Shown: positions 1-8,407 of the stretch, piece after piece | Numbering within the stretch: the first letter of the stretch is position 1 | How the letters are laid out: every line of letters begins with the position of its first letter | Made by a program: the position numbers and the translations under genes | Notes under the pieces: model-generated | What the model saw: the letters and a program-made list of their open reading frames with translations, nothing else | The model's database searches: none | What the model was told of the DNA's origin: nothing | Source of the DNA: Spirogloea muscicola | Lineage: Eukaryota > Streptophyta > Zygnematophyceae > Spirogloeales > Spirogloeaceae | Assembly: GCA_009602725.1 (NCBI GenBank) | Contig: WELB01000033.1 | Coordinates: forward strand, 357,883 to 377,275 | Direction: 5' to 3' | DNA: 19,393 bases

Positions 1-381
1 AGCAGCGAGGGCTCTGCCGGCACGAAGGTGCAGCGCCCGGGCCATGGACCTCTGCAGCGAGACGGCCAGGCGCATTCGATACACTTGCGCCAGCGACCCG
101 GCTGCAGGGAAGTCAACCGGCTCCCCATGGAAGCGCCGGGCGATGGTGTGGCGGGCGAGCTGGGTGAGCAGCTCGAGCCACCGAGCGCCCAGCGCCCCAT
201 GTGTGTCGATGGCCAACGGGAAGAACTCGTCTTCCCGCGGATGATCCGCGTACTTCAGCTTGGAGAAGGGTGGGGGCCGTCTGGGAGACATGGAGACTGG
301 TGGGGGCCGTCGGGGAGACGGTAATGAGCCGCTCTGCGCTGGCTTTTGGAGGCAGTAAAGCCCCGAACCCTCGCGCCCGGT
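1..381 (-). mobile_element. LINE-like reverse transcriptase C-terminal fragment (partial)
   Basis: The minus strand is open for 127 codons from just after a TGA at 382-384 to the window edge. It reads a proline/arginine-rich stretch (RRPPPVSMSPRRPPP) and then KYADHPREDEFFPLAIDTHG followed by ALGARWLELLTQLARHTIARR. The block 'F-P-L-x-I-D-T-H-G-x-L-G' followed by a leucine/arginine-rich helix resembles the segment downstream of the reverse transcriptase domain in non-LTR retrotransposon ORF2 proteins of plants and algae. No catalytic YxDD is visible, because the body of the element would lie upstream and is absent here. No start codon begins the block, so this is a broken fragment or an exon. 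The family call rests on resemblance only. Confidence 0.45.
261..320. repeat. 30-bp tandem duplication
   Basis: Two adjacent 30-bp units, 261-290 and 291-320, share the core GGGGGCCGTC and match at 26 of 30 positions. In the minus-strand reading frame each unit encodes 10 residues containing RRPPP, so the duplication keeps the frame of the reverse-transcriptase-like fragment. Confidence 0.8.
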
Positions 382-430
382 TCATGAACACCGGGCCTGT
401 AGAGAATATAGAAAATATGTGAATTTGTTT

Positions 431-613
431 TCCTATAGGCACTTCTAGTGGGGAATTCTGCCCCGAAAAGCTGTGCCTGTACATACAGGCACGTTCCTAT
501 ATCGAGTCACATTTGCCTGGGAAAAGAAGTGCTTCCCGCAAAATGGTGCCACTATCGAGGTTTTGCCCTAATGTGCCTATATCGAGAGGTGCCTATAACA
601 AGGTTTGACTGTA
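431..613 (-). mobile_element. pogo/Tc1-mariner-like transposon terminus with iterated subterminal motif
   Basis: The stretch ends in AGGTTTGACTG followed by TA (612-613). Read inward from the right it starts CAGTCAAACCTTGTTATAGG, the usual form of a pogo/Tigger-type terminus next to a TA target site. Going inward, variants of a 14-bp motif recur: GTGCCTATAACAAG (589-602), GTGCCTATATCGAG (573-586), GTGCCACTATCGAG (546-559) and GTTCCTATATCGAG (493-506), with a shorter TCCTATAGGCACT near 431. Repeats of this kind near a terminus are typical transposase-binding arrays. No matching left terminus or transposase is visible, so this is a solo or truncated end, or the element continues beyond position 1. 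Confidence 0.6.
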
Positions 614-870
614 TTCTCAATGGGCGAGCACTTTCTTCCTGGAAGCGGGTCCCCTGGCCAGAGCCAGAGAGGGTGATCCACCCCCCCAAAACCCCACTTG
701 CAAGCCCCCGAGTCGCTGAACCCTATCTTGGTATAGCGACCCGTAGACTCTCCCCCGCCGCCGCCGCCGCCCGGTGAGCGCGGCGCGCCTGGCCCTCTGC
801 CGAGACCCTCGCCGGCCCTGCCCCTTCTAAGAGGCTCAGTGTCAGAAAGTAATGACTGAGCTGGATTACC
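614..870 (+). promoter_or_regulatory. 5' region of the DOPA dioxygenase-family gene
   Basis: No coding region is supported here. The stretch becomes very GC-rich toward the gene and contains a CCG trinucleotide run at about 753-772. I see no clear TATA box. It probably carries the core promoter and 5' leader of the gene starting at 871. Open frames on the opposite strand are by-products of high GC. Confidence 0.45.
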
Positions 871-2026
871 ATGCGCAGAGGGCAGGCTCTGCGGCGCCTC
901 CTCGGCCTTCCTGCCTCGGCCTTCGCGGCGCCGGCCGCAGCCAGGGGCGTCGGCGCAGCCATGGCCGCCGCCACGATTCCGCAGGTGCTTCCCTGTCGTC
1001 ACTCCCCCGAATCCAGCAGGGCTTTGCTCGCTGGCCTTCCGCGCTGCTCTTAGTTTCGAAAGTCAAGCCCGGCCATCGTCGACTAGATGGGCTATGCAGC
1101 CTTCTGCTGCCCCGGCGGCCGCGCTCCGCATTGCGCCCGAGGTCACACTACGGCTAGCACGCTTTCGTCATGCGCAAAGCATTTCTCTATTCGCGGTCCA
1201 CTGCAGGCCATCTCTATTGCCATGGCCATTCATTGAGAGCCCATCAGCAATCGGTCGTCGTCGAGCCTATCGCCCGCCGCCACCCTGTGGCTCCTGATCA
1301 ATGCCTCTGAAGCGCGGGGGCCACTCAGCCAGCTGTCTGCCAAGCTGCCAGAGCATCTTCTGCAGCACATAGCACGACAAGGGTGACCACTAGAAGGAGA
1401 TAACAGCCCAACTCTGGGGAACCAAACCCAAAGGCTCAGCAGCCCTTCTGGCGTGTCCTCGGCAGGCATTCCCGGTGCCGATCCGCTCCTATGACGTGCA
1501 CATCTACTTTCTCCAGCACAACGCCCGCCAGACGTCCTTCGCACGGAGCCTTCGTGAGGAGGTCCTCAAGACCTTCCCGGACCTGAAGGCGAGCACCTTA
1601 CATCACTGCCACAGCCCCTCTTCCCGCTCCTGAGAACGTTGTGTGGTCAGAGAATCCTCACTCCTAGAATACTGCTCTCTGCCTGGGACATGTGTCTCTG
1701 CGTTAGCAGAGTTGAAGACATACAGGTTGTCCACTGGTGACCTGCGTCATAGTGTCCGGCAGGTGTACGCTTTTCATGAGAAGCCCATTGGACCCCACCC
1801 AGTTGGCATGTTCGAGGTGGATATCCACTCACCGCAGCAGTTCTCAGCCTTCGTGCCGTGGCTCACACTGCGGCGTGGAGACCTCTCTGCGCTTGTACAT
1901 CCAAATACTGGCAGAGCTTTTGAAGACCACACCAAGAACGCCTTGTGGCTCGGGGATAAGTTGGTCCTTGACACAGACATCCTAAAGCACGAAGATGAAA
2001 AGCATGGAGCTGACCACGCTCAGTGA
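871..2026 (+). CDS. DOPA 4,5-dioxygenase-family protein (extradiol ring-cleaving dioxygenase)
   Basis: Three exons, 871-984, 1466-1588 and 1763-2026, join in phase 0 to give 166 residues. Residues 1-38 (MRRGQALRRLLGLPASAFAA onward) are Arg/Ala-rich and lack acidic residues, as in a mitochondrial or plastid transit peptide. An in-frame ATG at 961 would omit most of it. The domain follows: RSYDVHIYF (His50), the junction K|VYAFHEKPIGPHPVGMFEVD (His84, His91), the FVPW segment, LVHPNTG (His125) and a DHT motif. These match the small DOPA dioxygenase family (PF08883), which includes fungal DodA that opens L-DOPA to 4,5-seco-DOPA. The histidines probably hold the catalytic metal. The true algal substrate is unknown; other catechols are possible. 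The second intron has a GC donor. The 3' end converges on the aspartic protease gene. The exon 1 assignment is less certain than exons 2 and 3. Confidence 0.88.
1589..1762 (+). other. GC-AG intron 2 of the dioxygenase gene
   Basis: The donor reads CTGAAG|GCGAGC and the acceptor CCGGCAG|GTGTAC. Splicing here joins FPDLK directly to VYAFHEKPIGPHP in phase 0, as the family requires. Reading through instead meets TGA at about 1631. No GT donor nearby keeps both conserved blocks. Confidence 0.85.
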
Positions 2027-2640
2027 GCCTTTTACCAATATCATAAGCCATTGCTTTGATCGGTCGTCCAATCACTCTGCGAACATAAGAAGTTGGCTAA
2101 TAAAACTTTGACGAGATTGTGTCATGTTTTGTATGACAACAAGAAGAACGGGAAAGCCTTGCAGAGTCCCAGTAGCTGAGGCACTAGAGCTTGTGGAGAT
2201 TAAGCTGTACCATAGAGCTGGCATTACCAAGAACATTCTCACATCGCATGGCCTGCACTCATCAGACAGTGACAGACAGACCTGCATCTGAAGCATCCAA
2301 GAGTCGCTTCTTCATTATGTGGAAGCATGTACACTTAAGTTGATGGTTCAGTGATAGCTGACTTGCAACAACCCACAGACCTGTCACACGCACGAAATTT
2401 ACTAAACGATATTAGAGGTAGTTGCACAACAACGATGTGCTGCTTGGAAGCAGCAAGCGCACTCCTGTGTCATGGTGTACAGGTCTTTGCAAGGCGGCAT
2501 CGGTGCTCGAATGGAGCACCTTGTACAGATCATGTGGAGATAGCCTGCAGGAATTCTTGCAGCGTCCTCTCACATGCCTGGCTATCTGAATGACCTGACT
2601 TGCGTAGCTAGAAGAACAGGACAGCTAACAGGACTTCCTG
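2027..2640. other. convergent intergenic region
   Basis: This lies between the ends of the dioxygenase gene (plus) and the aspartic protease gene (minus) and should hold both 3' untranslated regions. I see no convincing coding exon. An AATAAA-like string sits at about 2099 downstream of the dioxygenase; the TGTAA signal usual in chlorophytes is not obvious. Otherwise I see nothing specific apart from the hairpin at its right edge. Confidence 0.5.
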
Positions 2641-2646
2641 TTAGCT
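2623..2646 (-). other. perfect hairpin spanning the protease stop codon
   Basis: AGCTAACAGG (2623-2632) and CCTGTTAGCT (2637-2646) are exact reverse complements separated by a 4-nt loop. In the protease mRNA the UAA stop (2643-2641) lies in the 5' arm of the stem. A role in 3'-end formation or termination is possible but unproven. Confidence 0.7.
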
Positions 2647-5600
2647 TGAAATGTAGCGGAGCTGCTCCTGATGGCACTGTAGCTGGTGCCATGCAATCAA
2701 GCTCCGCTCTCGATCAAATGTGATCAGCTGGTTCCTCATCCAAGTATCGCCCAGAAGGAAAAGGTTGCTTGGGTAGCTGCAAATTGAACGAGGGAGCGCA
2801 GACGTGAGACAGGGAGTTTGTGCGGTTATCTGTGAAACACTCTGGTCACAGGCTAGCCATATACATCTTCCTGGTTGAGCACGTATTGCCTGATAGCTGT
2901 GACGAGAATTCTTAGTTGCCAATCCTTGATGAGCCGGACTTATTGGCACGGAACAACTTTGACTTTGCGCATCTCCAACATATCTGTGCTAATGCTGAGG
3001 AGCTCAGTGCAATGCATGCACGAATGTCATATATGTGAGCAGCCATTGCATGTCAGTCTTCCTTGGATCTCGGTACCACTAACACAGCGCTCTTACTCCG
3101 ACTTGAACCCAGCAAGTTAAAGTGTTTTCCAGTACTTGGTCACATGACTTGTCAGGCAAGAGCAAGAGCATTACCTGTTGGCAACCACTGTGCAAGCTTG
3201 GGTGTTCTCTGGGTTTCTGCACAAATTAGGCCCAAGTCGCTGAGATTAATGAGTATGCATTGCACCTCAGATTCTAAGTGCGGTGTGGCACCTGTGCATA
3301 GCAATAACAGGTCTGTTTTGAAGTGTTTCTTGCAGACTGCTGCCTCTGCTACAAGCGGCTGCTGTGCACTAGTGATCACCATAGGAGGCATGATGCAAGA
3401 TTCACATACACGTATAGATAAGTCGAAGGATGAATTCTCATGAGACCCCCCCCTCGGAAGTGCAAGTGGATGTCCGGAAATAAGTCGTCAAGCTGTCAAC
3501 ACAACCAAAATGCCAAAAGGGCAAAAACTTGCTGATGCCAAGGAGCAAGATGTTCTGAAAGCGAGCACTGACCTTAGTTGCAAATGAGCAGCTACGATTC
3601 AATGAGAGACGAGGAAAGCACAATAACGAGGACATTGTCCTTAACAAAAGCTATGTATTTTTCAATATCCCGGATTAAGAAGCATCATTCGATTTGCTCC
3701 AAACCTGCAGGTCTGGTGTGATGGCGTAGCAGTGGAAGCAGAGGTAGGAGGTGCAGGTCTGGCTGGGGTCACTGAGGAGCTTAAGCCCCTGGATGGACTG
3801 CTGCATGGTCAGGACCATCTCCGTGTAGAGAGCATCTGGTAAAGCAAGCACAATTGCAGGGTGAGCTTCATTCAAGTGCCAAATCCCCAAAATTAAAGAG
3901 CATGCTGCTGCTTGCTGAAGAGGACCTTCAGGTTCATCAATATGATCACAATGGGATAGAGCCGTTTATTGTGATCTCCATATCTGTTGACAGCTTCTGG
4001 CTGTGTCCATTCTACCTGGCAAGGCAGTAAACGTAGTGCCACTGTCAAAGATGACGTTCATCGGCTGGCCACCATTGGGCAGCGCTACAGCTGTCCCATT
4101 GACGTCCAGCAGCCGCAGCTCTGCGACATAGAAGCTGGCCGGATAGCCACTCTCCTGTGCTGTCAGCAGGGGTGTGAAATGGGTGTTCCTGCGTAAGGAT
4201 TGAGGATGCAATCAGTTGCCATCCTCCCGTGACGCAGAGAAAATTATTTTCAGCTTAGCTGGTCAAAGCGACGGCCTCGCAAGCCGGATTTGAAGCGCCG
4301 TTTGTCCTTGTATTGTTTGATCAGGAGGGCTGGTTGAGTGGCTGAAAGCACTGGTTTGCTACATCTACACACTTACATGTCCTTTCTCCCACTTTCTTCT
4401 GCTTACTTTGTATATGCATAATGTCTGGGGGCGTATATCATAGGTAGAGCGCATAAGGGTCGTTTCTTATCTGTCCTGCTACTCACTTTCGATAGAAGAC
4501 ATCGCCAAAGATGAGCAGGCCGCCACCTTCGTCACCACCCAGGCATGTCGAGAGAACGTCTCGCAAGCCCTTTTCTCCAATCTGAGCATGAAAGGCAAGC
4601 CATTAACTAGAATAAAACGCAAACCTGCTTGAGCTCGTACTGAATGCGTACGCACATGTACGAGCTGAATGCTGCAAAAGAAAGATGCTGTAGCCAACTT
4701 TTGTGAGCAGCACGCCTTGTCGACAGGTGCAAAACATGATGTGAAGACCTGCTGCGACATGAGCGTTGGGAAAGAGTTGCTCCCCCTCCCGAGGCCCATG
4801 AGGCCGTCAACGTTGAGCGTCGAGTTCAGGTTGCCTGTCTGCAGTGCCAGATTCAAGGTTAGAAACTTACTTCCAGGTAAGCTAGGCAATTCCTTGACGC
4901 TACTGATGCGCAAATGAGGGACTACAAGGAGGTGGACTAGTGGCAAAAACAGGTGACATTGCATAATACTGCATGTTGGATCCACTGCCAACAATGTAAA
5001 AGAGTATGCATGATGTAAGAAGCGTCCATCTTGGTATGAAAGTCATGGGATTCAGCCGCGTAGCTCAGGAGATCAGCTGCTACAGATGTCAGCAGCGAGT
5101 GCCAGCTACAGCTGTAAGAGAAGAGGAGGGGAGGAGGGTGTCTCTACCTGCTCCTGGCCACAGCCAATTGGCATCGTGACGCTTAGGCTTGCATTACTTG
5201 ATCCCAGGCTGACAACATCTGACATCAGGTAACCTGCACCACAATGGAGTGCATGCAGTGAGCCATGACATGAGATCCTGATCAAAATCCACATGACACA
5301 TGCTTCAGCAATACCATCATGCGGCCTGATACCACACTGATAAAAGAAAGGTAGACGTGTACTGCAGGCCATCATCCTTATTCAGAGCAGTCTCATCGCT
5401 TTCAACTTCCTCCATGTACTGATCACAAGGAGGACGGACCTTTTGTGGTGGACCCGTCCCCGTAAGTGTATAAAAAGTTGCAGGTGTCTCCCTGCTGGCA
5501 GGTGGGTGAGTCGGCTGGCCTCACAAGGCCGCAAGCATCGCTCTGCCGAATCAACGTCAGCAAGTAAGGGGGCAAAGTGTCATTTCTCGAACCGTGTGCA

Positions 5601-7698
5601 TGGTAGAAGGTAGAACCATTGGCTGGAGGAGCGACACACAGATTCAAGGGGCGCCATCATGCTGGTTGGCAGAGCTGCAAGTAGATGGATGTCGGCCTTT
5701 GTAATGATTATAGGCCTCATTGTGGTCTCTAGTAGTCAAGGTAGCACGCACCAGGCAGGGGTAACGGCTGTTGGTGGTGGACGTGTCCGGGTCAAAGGGA
5801 GCCCGGTATGGCGCAAGTGAGTCCGTCTGCACGCAGTGCGTGCACGGTCGACACTTGACCCATAGCAGGTCGCTCCCAGTGTCAACGTCAACATTGAATA
5901 CCTGCAATGCTCGCATGCCCAAGAAGGCAGGATTGTGGCACCGTTTAGTTGGGAGAGCTGACATTCCACTTGTGTAAATTGTCATGGCAATGCAATTTCT
6001 TGGCGAAGCGTGCAATCATCAGGAGCAACAAAAGGGGGCTAGGCCTCATGAAGGTAAGCAGCAACAATTTGATAGCAAACAAGTGCATACAGTAAAACCT
6101 AGCATATCTGAAGCTGGCTTAAACTGCGAGTAGCCCTTGTGCTCACCTGACCCGGCGTGCCGATGGTAATCTGTGTGAAGTAGAAGGTTGCGCCAAATGT
6201 TGAGCCGCCCAGAGAGTACGCTTGATTGATTGGTGGGCCGGCAGCAGCCGGTGCAGGGGCGCCAGGAAGCATGGATGCAGCTGGTGCGGCAGCGGCTGCG
6301 GGCAGGCGAAGGCCATTGCCGTGCACGACTGCCAGGCGTCGGCGGTCATGATAGTGGAGCAGCCCAAGGTACTCGCGTGTGCCCAGCGCAGAGTGCGAGG
6401 AGCCACTGTGCAGGAGCTTGTGCCACAGCGGCAGCACAATGGCACTGGCCCCCATCCTGCGGAATGCATATCAAGAGCAATCTGATCAATATTGTGACCC
6501 AATGACAATCCCGTATTGTTCTTTGTCCCTGAGACCGTATATCACATATATCCTCCATAATAAAGTGAAAATGGACTAAGAGTCAGATGAGAGGAGTCAC
6601 AGAAATCAGAAGCTGCTACATAGAAAGCGAACCCAACTACTGACCAGAATCTTGTTTGCTACTACTTTGACCAATTCACCTGAGAGCAGGTGAGGGCTCT
6701 GGCACAGCCCTTGGGAGAAGCTCTGTGGGCTCATCGTTGGTCCCTGAGCCAGCGGCTGTGAGGAGGATTCGACGACTCGTATGATGCGGCTGCTCTTGTG
6801 GAATTGGCGGTAGCTTGAATCGGATGGAGGCCATGCTGGCGCGGAGCGCAGCGGCCCTTGCCGTCGTGGACAGCCGCCGCGCAAAAAGCACCTGCCGAGG
6901 CCGGGGCTGCCGGAGCCAGGTGCGTCGGGACCCAAACTTGGACCGGAAGGGGAAGCGCGCCATGGCCGCCATCTCGGTGCGCAGCACGCGCGCAGAGAGG
7001 CCCACGCTGACGACGGCGCGGCGCCGACCCGCTGGTGGCGAGGGCTGCTGCGGCAGCTTTGGCAGCAGTTTCAATGGCTGCGGCGCAGCAGCATGCACTT
7101 GCTCGGCCTTGGCTGTGGCGGCACGGCCCTCATCAACCTTCACTTCACGGCAAGCGCGGCTTTTAGCTTCAGCCCCAGAGCAACGGAGCGCAGTCCCGCG
7201 AGTGGGCCCCCGCCGCCGCCTCCTCTGTGCGGCCGTCGCTGCTGCCACAGCGAGACGACGCCGGCTCCTCGCCCGCACAGCTGCCCTCGTGCGGGCGGCG
7301 ACCCTGGAGAGCTGCCCCTTGGTCATTGCGGCCACCGCCGGCGTGAGGGAGGCTGCTGCGTCGCCGAGGCAGCCAGCAGGAGCGCCACCGAGAGCGGCGC
7401 GGCAGTTGCCGAAGGTCACAGCCGTGGTGGTGGCCAGGACCTCGTCAATGGCGCCGCCGAGCGCCAGGCCTTCATCTCGGGCAATGCGGAGGCTGCCGCC
7501 AAGGACTTCACTGCCGCCACCATTTCTCAATGGAGCGAGCCGCGAGGACGATGTCACCAGGGCTGGTCGCAGGAGCCTGGGCCGGCGGGCTCCGCTGACG
7601 GCCGCGCAGGCGGCGAGCAGGAGGAAGGCCGAGAGCAGGGCCTTCCTAGTGAAGCTGGCCATGCTCTGGCCGTGCGGCAGCGAGCCAAGTAGCCACAT
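2641..7698 (-). CDS. secreted pepsin-like aspartic protease (A1 family)
   Basis: Twelve exons: 7698-6680, 6456-6147, 5901-5748, 5622-5440, 5233-5148, 4838-4749, 4581-4487, 4188-4016, 3835-3705, 3492-3410, 3216-3175 and 2776-2641. They sum to 2502 nt, or 833 residues. Met13 (7662) starts a good signal peptide, MASFTRKALLSAFLLLAACA. Residues about 40-430 are an Arg/Ala/Pro-rich segment ending in a plant-like HDRRRLAV pro-region. The catalytic domain has FTQITIGTPGQ, the first motif DVDTGSDLLWV (Asp450), the flap YTYGDGSTTKG, DGLMGLGRG, GGGLLIFGDVFYRK, the second motif VIFDSGTTFTALP (Asp694) and C-terminal NLFLLGDTWMRNQ. Both catalytic Asp residues are present, so it should be active, probably in the secretory path, vacuole or outside the cell. 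The weakest junction is exon 3 to exon 4 (donor at 5748/5747). Exon 1 could hide an intron, since GC-rich DNA stays open in several frames. It shares a divergent promoter with the IPT gene. Confidence 0.92.
3175..3216 (-). other. 42-nt micro-exon (exon 11) of the aspartic protease
   Basis: It is bounded by TTTGTGCAG on its 5' side and AG|GTAATG on its 3' side. It encodes NPENTQACTVVAN with split codons at both ends (phase 2 to phase 2). It is the only block I found that joins ...HPSTYLY (exon 10, donor GT|GTATGT) to ...SYPSNLFLLGD (exon 12) in frame, and it places a Cys where the family has one. Automated gene finders could easily miss it. Confidence 0.8.
6089..6130 (+). mobile_element. possible degenerate pogo-like terminus in a protease intron
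   Basis: TACAGTAAAACCTAGCATAT resembles the start of a pogo/Tigger-type terminus next to a TA site, inside intron 2 of the protease gene (5902-6146). Only about 50 bases separate it from the exon and no partner end is visible, so it may be a relic or chance. Confidence 0.25.
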
Positions 7699-8401
7699 CT
7701 TTATGGCACTGCCTGCGACGACGATGATATCGACAGCCAGTCAGTGCAATTGCCGTCAACGAGGTTGATCATGGCAGTGCGGGGCAGTAAAGGCGCGCAG
7801 CACTTGCCGCGAGCTTCGTTCAGCAGCTTCGACGGCCACGGCACAAGGCAGAGGGGGAGAACCTGTAGTCAGCGCCGGCAGCGGAGCGCCCGGAGCTGAG
7901 CGCGCACGGCGGCCCGCCGTCAGCTCCTCACGCGCCGCAGCATTGGCGGAGGGCCCGGTCGATGGCGGCGGCGCCAGCCAGCGCCCCCAGCTCAGGCCGC
8001 GGGGCCGGCGGGCGGCGGGCGCCGAGGCGGCGGGAGCGGGCGGCGAGGAGGGGCGGGGTGTGGTGGGGGGGCCTGCTGAGGAATGACCTGACAGGGCAAG
8101 ACGCTGGCATGGGGGAGGAAGGGGGGGGGGGCTGCAGGCGGAAAAGGTGGACTAATGCGGCTGCAGATGTTGAATGGGAGCGGCTGTAAGAGCCAGCCAG
8201 GTGCATACAGAGGGGTTGTTTTATTTTTCAGGCGGAGGAGGGAGGGAGGAGGGAGGTCCCCGAGGAGCGCCCCGGCCGTTCGGACTAGCAACGGATCCCC
8301 CCCCCCCCACCCCGGGGCGCCCGCGCGACGCTGACGTTCATCCTGACGCTAGCCGGTGACGATGCCGCCCCCTCCCCCGCGTCATCCAAGGCTGACGCTA
8401 A
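7699..8401. promoter_or_regulatory. GC-rich divergent promoter region (protease / IPT)
   Basis: These 703 bases separate the start codons of two divergently transcribed genes and should hold both promoters and 5' leaders. The region is rich in CpG and has long G and C runs, for example a G run at about 8119-8129 and a C run at about 8297-8308. A T-rich patch (GTTTTATTTTTCAGG) lies near 8218-8232. I see no clear TATA box and no supported gene; the open frames inside on both strands are low-complexity. Confidence 0.6.
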
Positions 8402-8407
8402 ATGACG
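8332..8407 (+). promoter_or_regulatory. cluster of six TGACG motifs at the IPT start
   Basis: TGACG occurs at 8332-8336, 8344-8348, 8357-8361, 8393-8397 and 8403-8407, with its reverse CGTCA at 8380-8384. The last copy overlaps the ATG at 8402. CTGACGCTA is repeated in full (8343-8351 and 8392-8400). TGACG is the core of as-1/TGA-type bZIP binding sites in plants. Function here is an inference from the clustering. Confidence 0.4.

Noticed and set aside
577-1002. Minus-strand open frame over the dioxygenase promoter and first exon
   Set aside because: Low-complexity Gly/Arg-rich product with no homology pattern; high GC explains the lack of stops.
2027-2640. Chlorophyte TGTAA poly(A) signals downstream of stop codons
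   Set aside because: No convincing TGTAA near the expected place in either convergent intergenic region, so none was annotated.
3675-3890. Protease ending at an in-frame stop at 3675, i.e. a truncated or broken gene
   Set aside because: Splicing at CTGCAG|GTTTGG leads to LDDLFPDIHLHF and further exons up to LLGDTWMRNQ, so the gene is complete.
5055-5085. tRNA-like GCGTAGCTCAGGAGATCAGC in a protease intron
   Set aside because: No GTTCGAATCC-type T-arm follows and no acceptor stem pairs.
6815-7768. Long open frames on the plus strand (317 and 199 codons) opposite protease exon 1
   Set aside because: They are low-complexity Arg/Ala/Pro translations of GC-rich DNA with no motif. The minus strand has a signal peptide and splices in phase to the protease.
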